A stretch of DNA of 64,000 nucleotides from Oleispirillum naphthae (GTDB lineage Bacteria > Pseudomonadota > Alphaproteobacteria > Rhodospirillales > Rhodospirillaceae). The DNA lies in contig JAQAZG010000005.1 in the NCBI GenBank assembly GCA_027864655.1, forward strand, positions 124,001-188,000. Direction: 5' to 3'. The notes below the pieces were generated by a model, which worked only from the letters and a program-made list of their open reading frames with translations, was not told the origin of the DNA and did not search any database. Below, piece by piece: positions 47,424 to 54,840 of this stretch. The position numbers and the translations under genes are program-made. Within the stretch, counting starts at the first letter, position 1. Every line of letters starts with the position of its first letter.

Positions 47424-48260
47424 ATGATCGTCATCGACAATCTGCAAAAACGCTACGGCAAGCTCGCGGCGGTGGACGGGGTCAGCCTGACCGTCGAAGC
47501 CGGGGAACTGTTCGCCTATCTCGGCCCCAACGGCGCGGGCAAATCCACCACGATCAAGATTCTCACCGGCCTCACCCGGCTGTCCGGCGGCGGCGCGAGC
47601 CTCGGCGGCGCGGACATCCGCACCGATCCGATCGGCGCGAAGCGGCAGTGCGGCGTGGTGATGCAGCACGTCAACCTCGACAACGACCTGACGCTCGCCG
47701 AGAACATGGACATCCACGGCCGCCTCTTCGGCATGGATGCGCCCTCCCGCGCGGCGCGCGCCGCGGAACTGCTGGACTACGTGGGCCTGGCGGAGCGCAC
47801 CGGCAGCCTGGTCTCCACCCTTTCCGGGGGGATGAAGCGGCGGCTGATGATCGCCCGCGCGCTGATGCACCGCCCGCGCATTCTCTTCCTCGACGAGCCG
47901 ACGGTGGGGTTGGACGCCGACATCCGGCGGCGCATCTGGGCGCTGATCAAGACCATCCAGGGCGAGGGGACGACGGTGTTCCTCACCACCCACTACATCG
48001 AGGAGGCGGAGTTCCTCGCCGACCGCGTCGCCTTCATCGACCGGGGGAAGATCCGCGCCCTCGACACCCCGGCGGCGCTGATGGCGCGCGTCGGCGCGTG
48101 GGCGTTCGACCGCCTTTCCGAGGGCGGCATGGACACCGAGTACTTCCCGGACCACGAAACCGCGCAACGGGCGGTGACGGCGTGCGACGGCTGCCTGACG
48201 CTGCGCCGGGTGAACCTGGAAGACGCCTTCCTCACCCTCACCGGAAAGACGGTGCGATGA
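47424..48260 (+). CDS. ABC-2 type exporter, ATP-binding protein
   Basis: 278 residues. Walker A GPNGAGKST, signature LSGGMKRRL, Walker B ILFLDEPTVGLD, then the switch His in TTHYIEEAE. The domain order and the C-terminal segment (LTLRRVNLEDAFLTLTG) match the DrrA/NodI/CcmA subgroup. It energises export by the permease encoded next, whose start overlaps its stop (ATGA). The ATG at 47424 has GGGGGAGG upstream. Substrate unknown. Confidence 0.92.
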   Translation: MIVIDNLQKRYGKLAAVDGVSLTVEAGELFAYLGPNGAGKSTTIKILTGLTRLSGGGASLGGADIRTDPIGAKRQCGVVMQHVNLDNDLTLAENMDIHGRLFGMDAPSRAARAAELLDYVGLAERTGSLVSTLSGGMKRRLMIARALMHRPRILFLDEPTVGLDADIRRRIWALIKTIQGEGTTVFLTTHYIEEAEFLADRVAFIDRGKIRALDTPAALMARVGAWAFDRLSEGGMDTEYFPDHETAQRAVTACDGCLTLRRVNLEDAFLTLTGKTVR

Positions 48261-48997
48261 TGCTGCACGGCCTGGGCGCGGTCTTCCTGCGCGAGATGAT
48301 CCTGCTCAAGCGGCGCTTCAAGCGCTACGTCGTCGGCGTGGCGATCTCGCCGGTGCTCTATCTGGTGGCGTTCGGCACCGCGATGGGCACGGAGGCGCGC
48401 TTCGACGGCCACACCTACCTGGAGTTCCTGCTGCCCGGCCTGGTGGCGATGACGACGATGACCCAGGCCTACGGCACCGCCACCGAGATCAACATCGCGC
48501 GCTTCTACCTCCACATCTTCGAGGAGTTCCAGTCCGCGCCGATCTCGAATGTCGCCTACGTGCTCGGCGAGGTGTTCTCCGGGATGACGCGGGCGCTGCT
48601 CGGCGTCCTGGTCATCCTCGGCCTCGGCGCGGCGTTCGGCGTCTCCCTGCACACCGGGCCGTGGTTCTGGCTGGCGGCGGCGCTCAACGCCTTCGCCTTC
48701 GCCTCGCTGGCGGTGCTGCTGGCGATGCTGGTCACCGGCCACGGCGACCAGGCGCTGCTCAATTCCTTCGTGATCACGCCGATGGCCTTCCTCGGCGGCA
48801 CCTTCTTCCCGCTCGACCGCATGCCCGAGTGGGCGCAGGGGTTGCTCTATGCGCTGCCGCTCACCCACGCCTCCCAGGCGATCCGCGCCGACGCCTTCGG
48901 CCAGCCGGCGCTGTGGGCGCATTTCGCGGTGCTTGCCGCGGTGGGCGTGGCGGTGTTCGCCGCCGCGCTGGTCAGCGTCGGCCGCGCACGGGACTGA
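48257..48997 (+). CDS. ABC-2 type exporter, permease
   Basis: 246 residues with six predicted membrane helices: FLREMILLKRRFKRYVVGVAI at the N-terminus, TYLEFLLPGLVAMTTM, and the conserved loop FLGGTFFPLDRMPEWAQ before the last helices. This is the DrrB/NodJ type of ABC-2 permease. It pairs with the ATPase upstream. Drug, polysaccharide or lipid export are all possible. Confidence 0.9.
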   Translation: MMLHGLGAVFLREMILLKRRFKRYVVGVAISPVLYLVAFGTAMGTEARFDGHTYLEFLLPGLVAMTTMTQAYGTATEINIARFYLHIFEEFQSAPISNVAYVLGEVFSGMTRALLGVLVILGLGAAFGVSLHTGPWFWLAAALNAFAFASLAVLLAMLVTGHGDQALLNSFVITPMAFLGGTFFPLDRMPEWAQGLLYALPLTHASQAIRADAFGQPALWAHFAVLAAVGVAVFAAALVSVGRARD

Positions 48998-49087
48998 ATC
49001 CGCCGCGCTATATCGTAACATTCTTGACTCTCCGCTGCGCCGCGTCGTAATCGGGGGTCTCATGCTGCGCAAGGCGAGGGAGGAGAC

Positions 49088-50290
49088 ATGCTGGTGCGGA
49101 ATTTCTTCGGACTGGTGGACCTGCACCGCGACGAAAAGTTCGTCTCCCTGCGCTTCCGCGCTCCGTTCAAGGTGATCTCCACCTCCGCCGCCGAGGGCGG
49201 CCTGCGCGAGGGCCTGGACCTGGTGTTCAATCACCAGTCCTGCGAGCCGCGCTTCCACACCATGCCCGCGCTCCTGGCCGCGCACCGCAAGGCGGCGCGC
49301 TATTCGGCGGAGATGATGAAGCGCCACGGCCTCGCGGGCAGCCGCGCCGCCGGGCTCGGCACCGCCGCCGAGATGAACAACCTCTGCATCGCGGAGGAGA
49401 GCTACCGCGAACTCACCGTGGCGGCGCTCGCCACCGGCGGCGTGGAGACCAACGCGGCGCGCGCCGGAGACCCCGCCTCCTATTACGAATACAACGGCGC
49501 GTTCGAGAAGCGCGGCGGCATCGGGCCGGAAAAGCCGGGCACGATCAACGTCATCGTGCTGGTCAACACGCCGCTGGCGGAGGGCGCCCTGGTGCGCGCG
49601 GTGATGACCGCGACCGAGGGCAAGACCGCGGCGTTGCAGGAGCTTTCGGTTCCGTCGCGGCAGTCCGCCGGGCTCGCCACCGGCACCGGCACCGACCAGA
49701 TCGCCATCGCCGCCCCGGTTTCCGGCGCTGCGCCGCTCACCTCCGCCGGGCACCACAGCGCGCTGGGGGAGCTGATCGGCCGCACCGTGCGCGACGCGGT
49801 GAAGCAGACGCTCGCCTTCCAGAACCGCCTCACCGCGGCGTCCCAGGGCTCGGTGGGCCGCCTGCTGGAACGCTTCGGCATGGATGCGGACGGGTTCGCC
49901 GCCGCGCTGGCGGAGGTTCTGCCCGCGGGCGTGGCGGCGCTCGCCGCCGACAACCGCGAGACCATCGACCGCGAACCCCTCACCGTCGCCGGGGTGGCGG
50001 CGCTCGCCCATGTGCGCGACCAGGTGACCTGGGGGATGCTGCCGCCGCTGTGCTGGCGCGAGGCGGCGGTGGATCACGGCGCGCTGATCGCCTCCGCCGC
50101 GGCGGGGCAGCCCGCGCGGATGGCGGACTTCCGCGAAGCCCTGGCGCAGGCGGTGGCGGAAACCGGCCGCGACGACCTGCCCTTCATTGCGGTGCGCGCC
50201 GTCGCGCTCGGCTATGCGGAGAAATGGCGCGCCACCGAGGCGATGCTGGCCGCGGTGGCGGCGGAGGAAAGCGCGGAGGCGGCGCAGTGA
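49088..50290 (+). CDS. cbiZ: Adenosylcobinamide amidohydrolase (CbiZ-like)
   Basis: 400 residues. The central block GLGTAAEMNNLCIAEESYRELTVAALATGGVETNAARAG is the CbiZ core; NVIVLVNTPLAEGALVRAVMTATEGKTAALQEL and TGTGTDQIAI continue the family pattern. CbiZ cleaves the amide to the aminopropanol arm and so salvages cobinamide or remodels non-native cobamides. About 170 extra C-terminal residues follow the core; their role is unclear. It overlaps the BtuF-like gene (GTGA). No cobalamin riboswitch is visible in the 90-bp gap upstream. Confidence 0.87.
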   Translation: MLVRNFFGLVDLHRDEKFVSLRFRAPFKVISTSAAEGGLREGLDLVFNHQSCEPRFHTMPALLAAHRKAARYSAEMMKRHGLAGSRAAGLGTAAEMNNLCIAEESYRELTVAALATGGVETNAARAGDPASYYEYNGAFEKRGGIGPEKPGTINVIVLVNTPLAEGALVRAVMTATEGKTAALQELSVPSRQSAGLATGTGTDQIAIAAPVSGAAPLTSAGHHSALGELIGRTVRDAVKQTLAFQNRLTAASQGSVGRLLERFGMDADGFAAALAEVLPAGVAALAADNRETIDREPLTVAGVAALAHVRDQVTWGMLPPLCWREAAVDHGALIASAAAGQPARMADFREALAQAVAETGRDDLPFIAVRAVALGYAEKWRATEAMLAAVAAEESAEAAQ

Positions 50291-51111
50291 GGCGCTTCGC
50301 CTTCCTCGCTTTGGCCGCGGGGCTGCTCGCCTCCGGCGCGGCGGCGGCGAAGCCGCGGGTGATGTCCCTCGACCTCTGTTCCGACCAGTTGCTGTTGGCG
50401 CTCGCCGAGCCGGAGCAGATCGTCTCGGTCACCGCCACGGCGCTGCGGCCCTCGGTCTCGGCCTATGCGGAGCGCGCCCGCGCGCTCGGCGTGGCGGTCA
50501 ACCACGGCGCGGCGGAAGAGGCGGTGCGCCTCGCCCCGGAGATGATCTTCGCCGGGCGCTGGAGCGGCCGCGGCGCGGACGCCCTGCGCCGGATGGGCCT
50601 GCCGGTGCTGCGCTTCCCGCCGCCCACCTCGGTGGACGCGGTGATCGGGGAGTTGCGCCGCGCCGGGCAGGCGCTGGAACAGCCGGAGGCGGCGGAACGC
50701 GCGGTCGCCGCCATCCTCGCGGCGCAGGCGCGCATGCCCGACTTCGCCGATGCGCCGGGGGTGGTGCTCTACCTGCCCGGCGGCTACGGCTACGGCGGCG
50801 GCACCCTGGTCTCCGACATGCTGCGCCTCGCCCGCATGCGCAACCTGCTGGCGGAGGCGGGCCGCAGCGGATTCGCCCGCATCGATCTGGAGCACCTGGT
50901 GCTGATGCGCCCCGATCTGGTGCTGGTGGGCGAGGCGGAAGGCGGCCCCGCGCCGCGCCTCTCCGCCGGGCTGATGCGCCACCCGGCGCTGCGCCATGCG
51001 GCGGAAGGGGCGCAGCGCATGGTCTTTCCCCCCGCGCTCTGGGTATGCGGCGGCGCGCAGACGGCGGCGGCGTTGGATTACCTGCGCACCCACCGCCCCG
51101 CCGGGAACTGA
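50287..51111 (+). CDS. BtuF-like periplasmic cobamide-binding protein
   Basis: 274 residues. Signal peptide (LALAAGLLASGAAAA) followed by the helical-backbone metal/cobamide receptor fold: RVMSLDLCSDQLLLAL at the N-terminus and SDMLRLARMRNLLAEAG then LVLMRPDLVLVGE. Such proteins deliver vitamin B12 or iron chelates to an ABC importer. No BtuC/BtuD genes are next to it; the cbiZ overlap suggests corrinoid uptake. Starts with GTG inside the cbiZ stop. Confidence 0.82.
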   Translation: MRRFAFLALAAGLLASGAAAAKPRVMSLDLCSDQLLLALAEPEQIVSVTATALRPSVSAYAERARALGVAVNHGAAEEAVRLAPEMIFAGRWSGRGADALRRMGLPVLRFPPPTSVDAVIGELRRAGQALEQPEAAERAVAAILAAQARMPDFADAPGVVLYLPGGYGYGGGTLVSDMLRLARMRNLLAEAGRSGFARIDLEHLVLMRPDLVLVGEAEGGPAPRLSAGLMRHPALRHAAEGAQRMVFPPALWVCGGAQTAAALDYLRTHRPAGN

Positions 51112-51194
51112 CGGCAAGGGGGCGGGGCGGGTTTTCATCGCCCGCCCCATGCACTACACTCGGTCCCCACGAGCGGCAAAGAACAGGGGACATC

Positions 51195-51818
51195 ATGATG
51201 ATCGTGGCGGTGGTGAACACCAAGGGCGGCAGCGGCAAGACCACCGTGGCGACCCACCTTGCGGCGCATTTCGCGCGGCGCGGCCTCGCCACCGGACTCG
51301 CCGACCTCGACCGCCAGCAGTCCTCGGCGGGCTGGCTGGCGCGGCGGCCCTACACCCTGCCCGCAATCCACCCGGTGGATCTGGAGACCGGCAAGCCGCC
51401 GAAGGAGATCGCCCGCCTGGTGGTGGACGCGCCCGCCGCGCTGAAGCGCAAGGCGGTGGCCGACGTGGTGGAGGCCGCCGACGTGCTGGTCATCCCGGTG
51501 CTGCCGTCGATCTTCGACGAGGACGGCACCCTGCGCTTCCTCAAGCACCTGGAGACGATCAAGCCGGTGAAGAAGGGCAAGCGCGACATCTGCTTCGTCG
51601 CCAACCGGGTGAAGCTGCGCACCCGCGCCGCCGAGCGCCTGGACGCCTTCCTCGCCGAACTCACCTATCCGGTGATGGCGCGGCTGCGCGATACCCAGTC
51701 CTACGCCAACCTCGCGGTGGAGGGGGGCAGCCTGTTCGACGCGCAGACCGCACGGCTGGCGGACTACCGCGCCGAATGGCAGCCGCTGCTCGACTACCTC
51801 GACAACTGCGCGCCGTAA
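51195..51818 (+). CDS. ParA/MinD-family ATPase (orphan)
   Basis: A 207-residue P-loop ATPase with the deviant Walker A KGGSGKTT, ADLDRQQSSAGWLARR (switch) and VLVIPVLPSIFDED. It is shorter than chromosomal ParA and has no N-terminal helix-turn-helix; there is no parB next to it. Such orphans position protein complexes or plasmids. The start is the first of two adjacent ATG codons, with GGGGA upstream. The stop abuts a repeat. Confidence 0.82.
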   Translation: MMIVAVVNTKGGSGKTTVATHLAAHFARRGLATGLADLDRQQSSAGWLARRPYTLPAIHPVDLETGKPPKEIARLVVDAPAALKRKAVADVVEAADVLVIPVLPSIFDEDGTLRFLKHLETIKPVKKGKRDICFVANRVKLRTRAAERLDAFLAELTYPVMARLRDTQSYANLAVEGGSLFDAQTARLADYRAEWQPLLDYLDNCAP

Positions 51819-51910
51819 AACCGAAACTTGCGGAGATCGAAGCCGGCCGCCGAAGGCGGCGGGAATGCCCGGTGGGCGTTCCCGAGGCGGAAATGGCCCC
51901 GCGCAGAGGT
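51819..51910. repeat. Modular repeat, single-arm form (convergent junction)
   Basis: Only the arm CCGCCGAAGGCGG plus GGGAATGCCC-GGT-GGGCGTTCCC is present, from the parA-like stop to the atpF stop. The core is missing, as in the copy at 12037. Confidence 0.8.
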
Positions 51911-52459
51911 TTAGTGGAACTTCTGCGCCGGCAGGTCCGCGATGGCGCGGTCCACCAGGGCGCCCGCCTGCTTGGCGGAGAGCTTTTCCGCCATCACCTG
52001 CGATGCGGCGGCCACCGCCACGTCCACCGCGACGTGCCGGACCTCGCGCTTCGCGGCGTCCTCGGCCGCGGCGATGCGCTCCATCGCCTGGCGCTCGGCC
52101 GCGGCGACGCGGTGCTCGAGCTCCGCCGCCGCCTGCTCGCGCAGCTTGGCGGCCTCGTTCTTCGCCCGGGCGATGATCTCCTGGGATTCCTGCAGGGCGT
52201 CGCGCTGCTTGCGCTGGTATTCGGCAAGCAGGGCCTGCGCCTCGTCGCGGATGCGCCGCGCGCTCTCCAGCCGCTCGCGGATGGCGATGCCGCGCGCGTC
52301 CAGCATGGCGCAGACCTTGGCGTAGGCGGTCTTGAGGAAGATCGCGATGATGGTGAGGAAGCCCATCGCCACCCAGAAGTGCTCGTCCTGATAGAACGGC
52401 ATGCTGCCATGGCCGCCGTGCTCGGCGGCGTATGCGACGGAAATCAGCCAGCCGTTCAT
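51911..52459 (-). CDS. atpF: ATP synthase F0 subunit b
   Basis: 182 residues. One membrane helix near residues 28-46 (FWVAMGFLTIIAIFLKTAY) followed by a long charged coiled coil. It forms the peripheral stalk with b'. It is the last gene of the F0 operon and overlaps atpF' by four bases. The stop codon abuts a repeat. The F1 genes are not in this window, as is usual for alphaproteobacteria with split F0 and F1 operons. Confidence 0.92.
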   Translation of the reverse strand: MNGWLISVAYAAEHGGHGSMPFYQDEHFWVAMGFLTIIAIFLKTAYAKVCAMLDARGIAIRERLESARRIRDEAQALLAEYQRKQRDALQESQEIIARAKNEAAKLREQAAAELEHRVAAAERQAMERIAAAEDAAKREVRHVAVDVAVAAASQVMAEKLSAKQAGALVDRAIADLPAQKFH

Positions 52460-52950
52460 ATCCCGCGCTCCTTGGCAATCGCTTCGACCACCGGGGCGAG
52501 GCCCTCGGCATCGGCCTTCACTCCGGCGATGCGCTCGACGATGGCGGCGGCCACCTCGGCGGCGATGCCGCCGACCTCGGCCATCGCCTCGCGATGCGCG
52601 GCGTGGATGTGCTCCTCGCTTTCGGTGATCTTTGCCGAAAGCTGTTCCTCGAGCTTCTTGTGCCGGGCGGCGGCCTCCGCGGCGTTGGCGTCCATCACCC
52701 GGGAGATCTCCGCCTGGGCGGCGGAGCGGGCTTCGGCCAGAGCCTTCTCGTAGGCGGCGATCGCCGCCTCGGTTTCGGATTTCAGGCGCTCCGCCATGTC
52801 GAGATCGTCGGAGATGCGCTTCTGGCGTTCTTCCAGAATGTCGCCGACGCGCGGCAGGGCGACCTTCGACATCAGCACGTAGAGCGTGATGAAGGTGACC
52901 GCCAGCCAGAACAGCTGGGAAGCAAATGATGTAGGATCGAACTGTGGCAT
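52456..52950 (-). CDS. atpG: ATP synthase F0 subunit b'
   Basis: 164 residues. Starts MPQFDPTSFASQLFWLAVTF with one membrane helix, the P-R-V motif (LPRVGDILEERQKRI), then an Ala/Glu-rich coiled coil. This is the photosynthetic/alphaproteobacterial b' subunit, which pairs with b in the outer stalk. Four-base overlap with atpF. The name atpG is used by some authors for b', atpF' or atpX by others. Confidence 0.9.
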   Translation of the reverse strand: MPQFDPTSFASQLFWLAVTFITLYVLMSKVALPRVGDILEERQKRISDDLDMAERLKSETEAAIAAYEKALAEARSAAQAEISRVMDANAAEAAARHKKLEEQLSAKITESEEHIHAAHREAMAEVGGIAAEVAAAIVERIAGVKADAEGLAPVVEAIAKERGI

Positions 52951-53111
52951 GGGCTGGCGTGCTCCCGGGCCTGAAACCTAAGCCTTCGAGGTTCGGCGAA
53001 ATCGGCTTCCGCCCCGGGAACCGCCCCGGCAGCCGATGCACCGGGGCGATGGAGCGGAAAACGGAGTCCCCGCCGAGGCGGTTTCCCGTCGGCGGGGCGG
53101 ATGGGCGCGCC

Positions 53112-53336
53112 TCAGGCGAACAGCGTGATCAGCGCGATGACCAGGGCGTACAGACCGATCGCTTCCGTCACCGCGAAGCCGACCCAGCCGTAGAGGTCCA
53201 CGCTCGGCTTGCAGGCCGGGTTGCGGCCGACGGTCTTGATCAGCGTCGCCCAGATGTAGCCGACCATGATGGCCGACGCGGCGAGACCGATGTTGGCCAT
53301 GCCGGCACCGATAAACTTTGCAGCTTGCGCGTCCAT
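53112..53336 (-). CDS. atpE: ATP synthase F0 subunit c
   Basis: 74 residues, two membrane helices joined by the polar loop GRNPACKP. The ion-carrying Glu is in FAVTEAIGLY of the second helix. The first helix has GLAASAIMVGYIW where Rhodospirillum-type c subunits are glycine-rich, so three packing glycines appear changed to Ala, Ala and Met. An unusual Cys lies in the loop. Protons are the likely coupling ion since no sodium-binding pattern is visible. The ATG at 53336 is chosen by family length. Confidence 0.95.
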   Translation of the reverse strand: MDAQAAKFIGAGMANIGLAASAIMVGYIWATLIKTVGRNPACKPSVDLYGWVGFAVTEAIGLYALVIALITLFA

Positions 53337-53409
53337 ATGTCCTATTCCTTTCCAATCGACAAGAGACCCGACCTCGGGCCCCGCCACGCGGCGGGGTCCT
53401 CAAGGCACC

Positions 53410-54135
53410 TCAGTGCAGGTGAAGGGCATCGTGCAGGTAGATGCAACTCAACACCGTGAAAATGTACGCTTGCAGGCAGGCGATACCGAGTTCCAGAACG
53501 CCCAGGCCGACGATCCCGGCGAACGGGATGAAGCCGAAGACCCCCAGCGCGGCGATGAAGCTCGCCACCACCGCCAGCATGATGTGCCCGACCAGCATGT
53601 TGGCGGTCAGACGGACGGAGAGGCTGAAGGCGCGGGCGAAGTAGGAGAACACCTCGATCGGCACGATGATGACCGCGGTGAGCGGCGGCGCGCCGCTCGG
53701 CAGGAAGGTGTTCAGGAAGCCGATGCCGTGCTTGGCGAAGCCGACCACCGTGACCATGGCGATGACGCCCAGCGCCATCGCGCCGTTGACGATGATGTGG
53801 CTGGTGTAGGTGAAGCTGTAGGGCGTCTGCCCCAGCACGTTGCCGCACAGCACGAACATGAAGATCGAGAAGATCATCGGGAAGTACTTGCGCCCCGCAT
53901 CGCCGACGTTCTCCTTGAGCATGCCGGCGACGAATTCGTAGAGCATCTCGGCGAGAGACTGCAGGCGGCCGGGAATCAGCGCCCGCTTGCTCATCGCGGC
54001 GGAGAGGAACACCGTGGACACCACGACGGCGGCGACCATGTAGAGCGCGGAATTGGAGAAGGAAATATCGATCCCACCGACGTGAATCGGCACGATCGGA
54101 CGGACCTCGAACTGTTCAAGCGCGTTGATGGCCAT
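53410..54135 (-). CDS. atpB: ATP synthase F0 subunit a
   Basis: 241 residues, five to six membrane helices. The essential Arg is in SLSVRLTANMLVGH, and the C-terminal helix ELGIACLQAYIFTVLSCIYL is typical. It provides the two ion half-channels next to the c ring. It lies between atpI and atpE in the usual order, 73 bp upstream of atpE. Confidence 0.95.
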   Translation of the reverse strand: MAINALEQFEVRPIVPIHVGGIDISFSNSALYMVAAVVVSTVFLSAAMSKRALIPGRLQSLAEMLYEFVAGMLKENVGDAGRKYFPMIFSIFMFVLCGNVLGQTPYSFTYTSHIIVNGAMALGVIAMVTVVGFAKHGIGFLNTFLPSGAPPLTAVIIVPIEVFSYFARAFSLSVRLTANMLVGHIMLAVVASFIAALGVFGFIPFAGIVGLGVLELGIACLQAYIFTVLSCIYLHDALHLH

Positions 54136-54234
54136 CGAAACGTCTTTCCTTCGTTATACCTTGCGCGGACGACCGTAGCGATGATCGCCGCCCCGCACAA
54201 CCCCCGGGAGGAAGCCGGAACCGGCTGCCGTCCG

Positions 54235-54621
54235 TTACTCGTCTTCGCGCGCGCGGCCGTCTCCCGGTTTCCCGGCAGCCGTCCGCTTCCCCGGGGGCGG
54301 CCCCAACACGGTGTCGGCCCCCCGTACGACGCGGTAAACGGTCAGAACGCCCGACGCGAACCCAACCCCCAATCCGATCATCAGCCCCCAAGGCGAGGAC
54401 CCCCAGTGGTCGTCCGCCGCCCATCCCAACGCGCCCCCGAGGCCGACGCTGACCACCAGATCGGTGGTCACGCGTAAACCCAGGCCCAGCAGGCTGTGCA
54501 TACCCCCCGGTTTCGGGGCCTGGCCGTCTTGCGACAGCCCGGCCTCGGCACGTGCCTCCCGGACGCGGGACCCCAGTTCCGCCAGCTTATGGGAGAGATC
54601 CTGATCTTTCGGTTCCGTCAT
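54235..54621 (-). CDS. atpI: ATP synthase assembly protein AtpI
   Basis: 128 residues with two membrane helices (LGLRVTTDLVVSVGLGGALGW and PWGLMIGLGVGFASGVLTVYRVV) after a cytosolic N-terminus. AtpI helps c-ring assembly. It is the first gene of the F0 operon. The start at 54621 follows a weak GGGGCGACGG; the frame upstream is not conserved. Confidence 0.85.
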   Translation of the reverse strand: MTEPKDQDLSHKLAELGSRVREARAEAGLSQDGQAPKPGGMHSLLGLGLRVTTDLVVSVGLGGALGWAADDHWGSSPWGLMIGLGVGFASGVLTVYRVVRGADTVLGPPPGKRTAAGKPGDGRAREDE

Positions 54622-54758
54622 GCGCCGTCGCCCCACTGTCCGATCCGTCCGCCGCGCCGCCGAAACGGGCGTCGTCATCGACATCAAACCGGGCCGTCGC
54701 AGCCGTGAAACCGCGTGATCCCCCAAAACCGGCGGTATTCCGCCACGAAAGCGCACGA

Positions 54759-54791
54759 ACCATAGTGTTTGCACCTTGCACTGTCAAGGTG
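54759..54791 (-). promoter_or_regulatory. Promoter and inverted repeat upstream of the atp F0 operon
   Basis: Read on the minus strand: TTGACA (54787-54782), a 17-bp spacer and TATGGT (54764-54759), a good sigma-70 match, about 140 bp before atpI. A perfect inverted repeat CACCTTG-N6-CAAGGTG (54772-54791) covers the -35 element and could be an operator. The remainder of the 219-bp gap to smc shows no gene. Confidence 0.65.
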
Positions 54792-54840
54792 GAAAACCGT
54801 TCCCACGGTGCCTCGTTGCGGGAGTTAAAACTCAATGAAT

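Noticed and set aside
48998-49087. Cobalamin riboswitch upstream of cbiZ
   Set aside because: The 90-bp gap is too short for the element and no B12-box-like sequence is visible.
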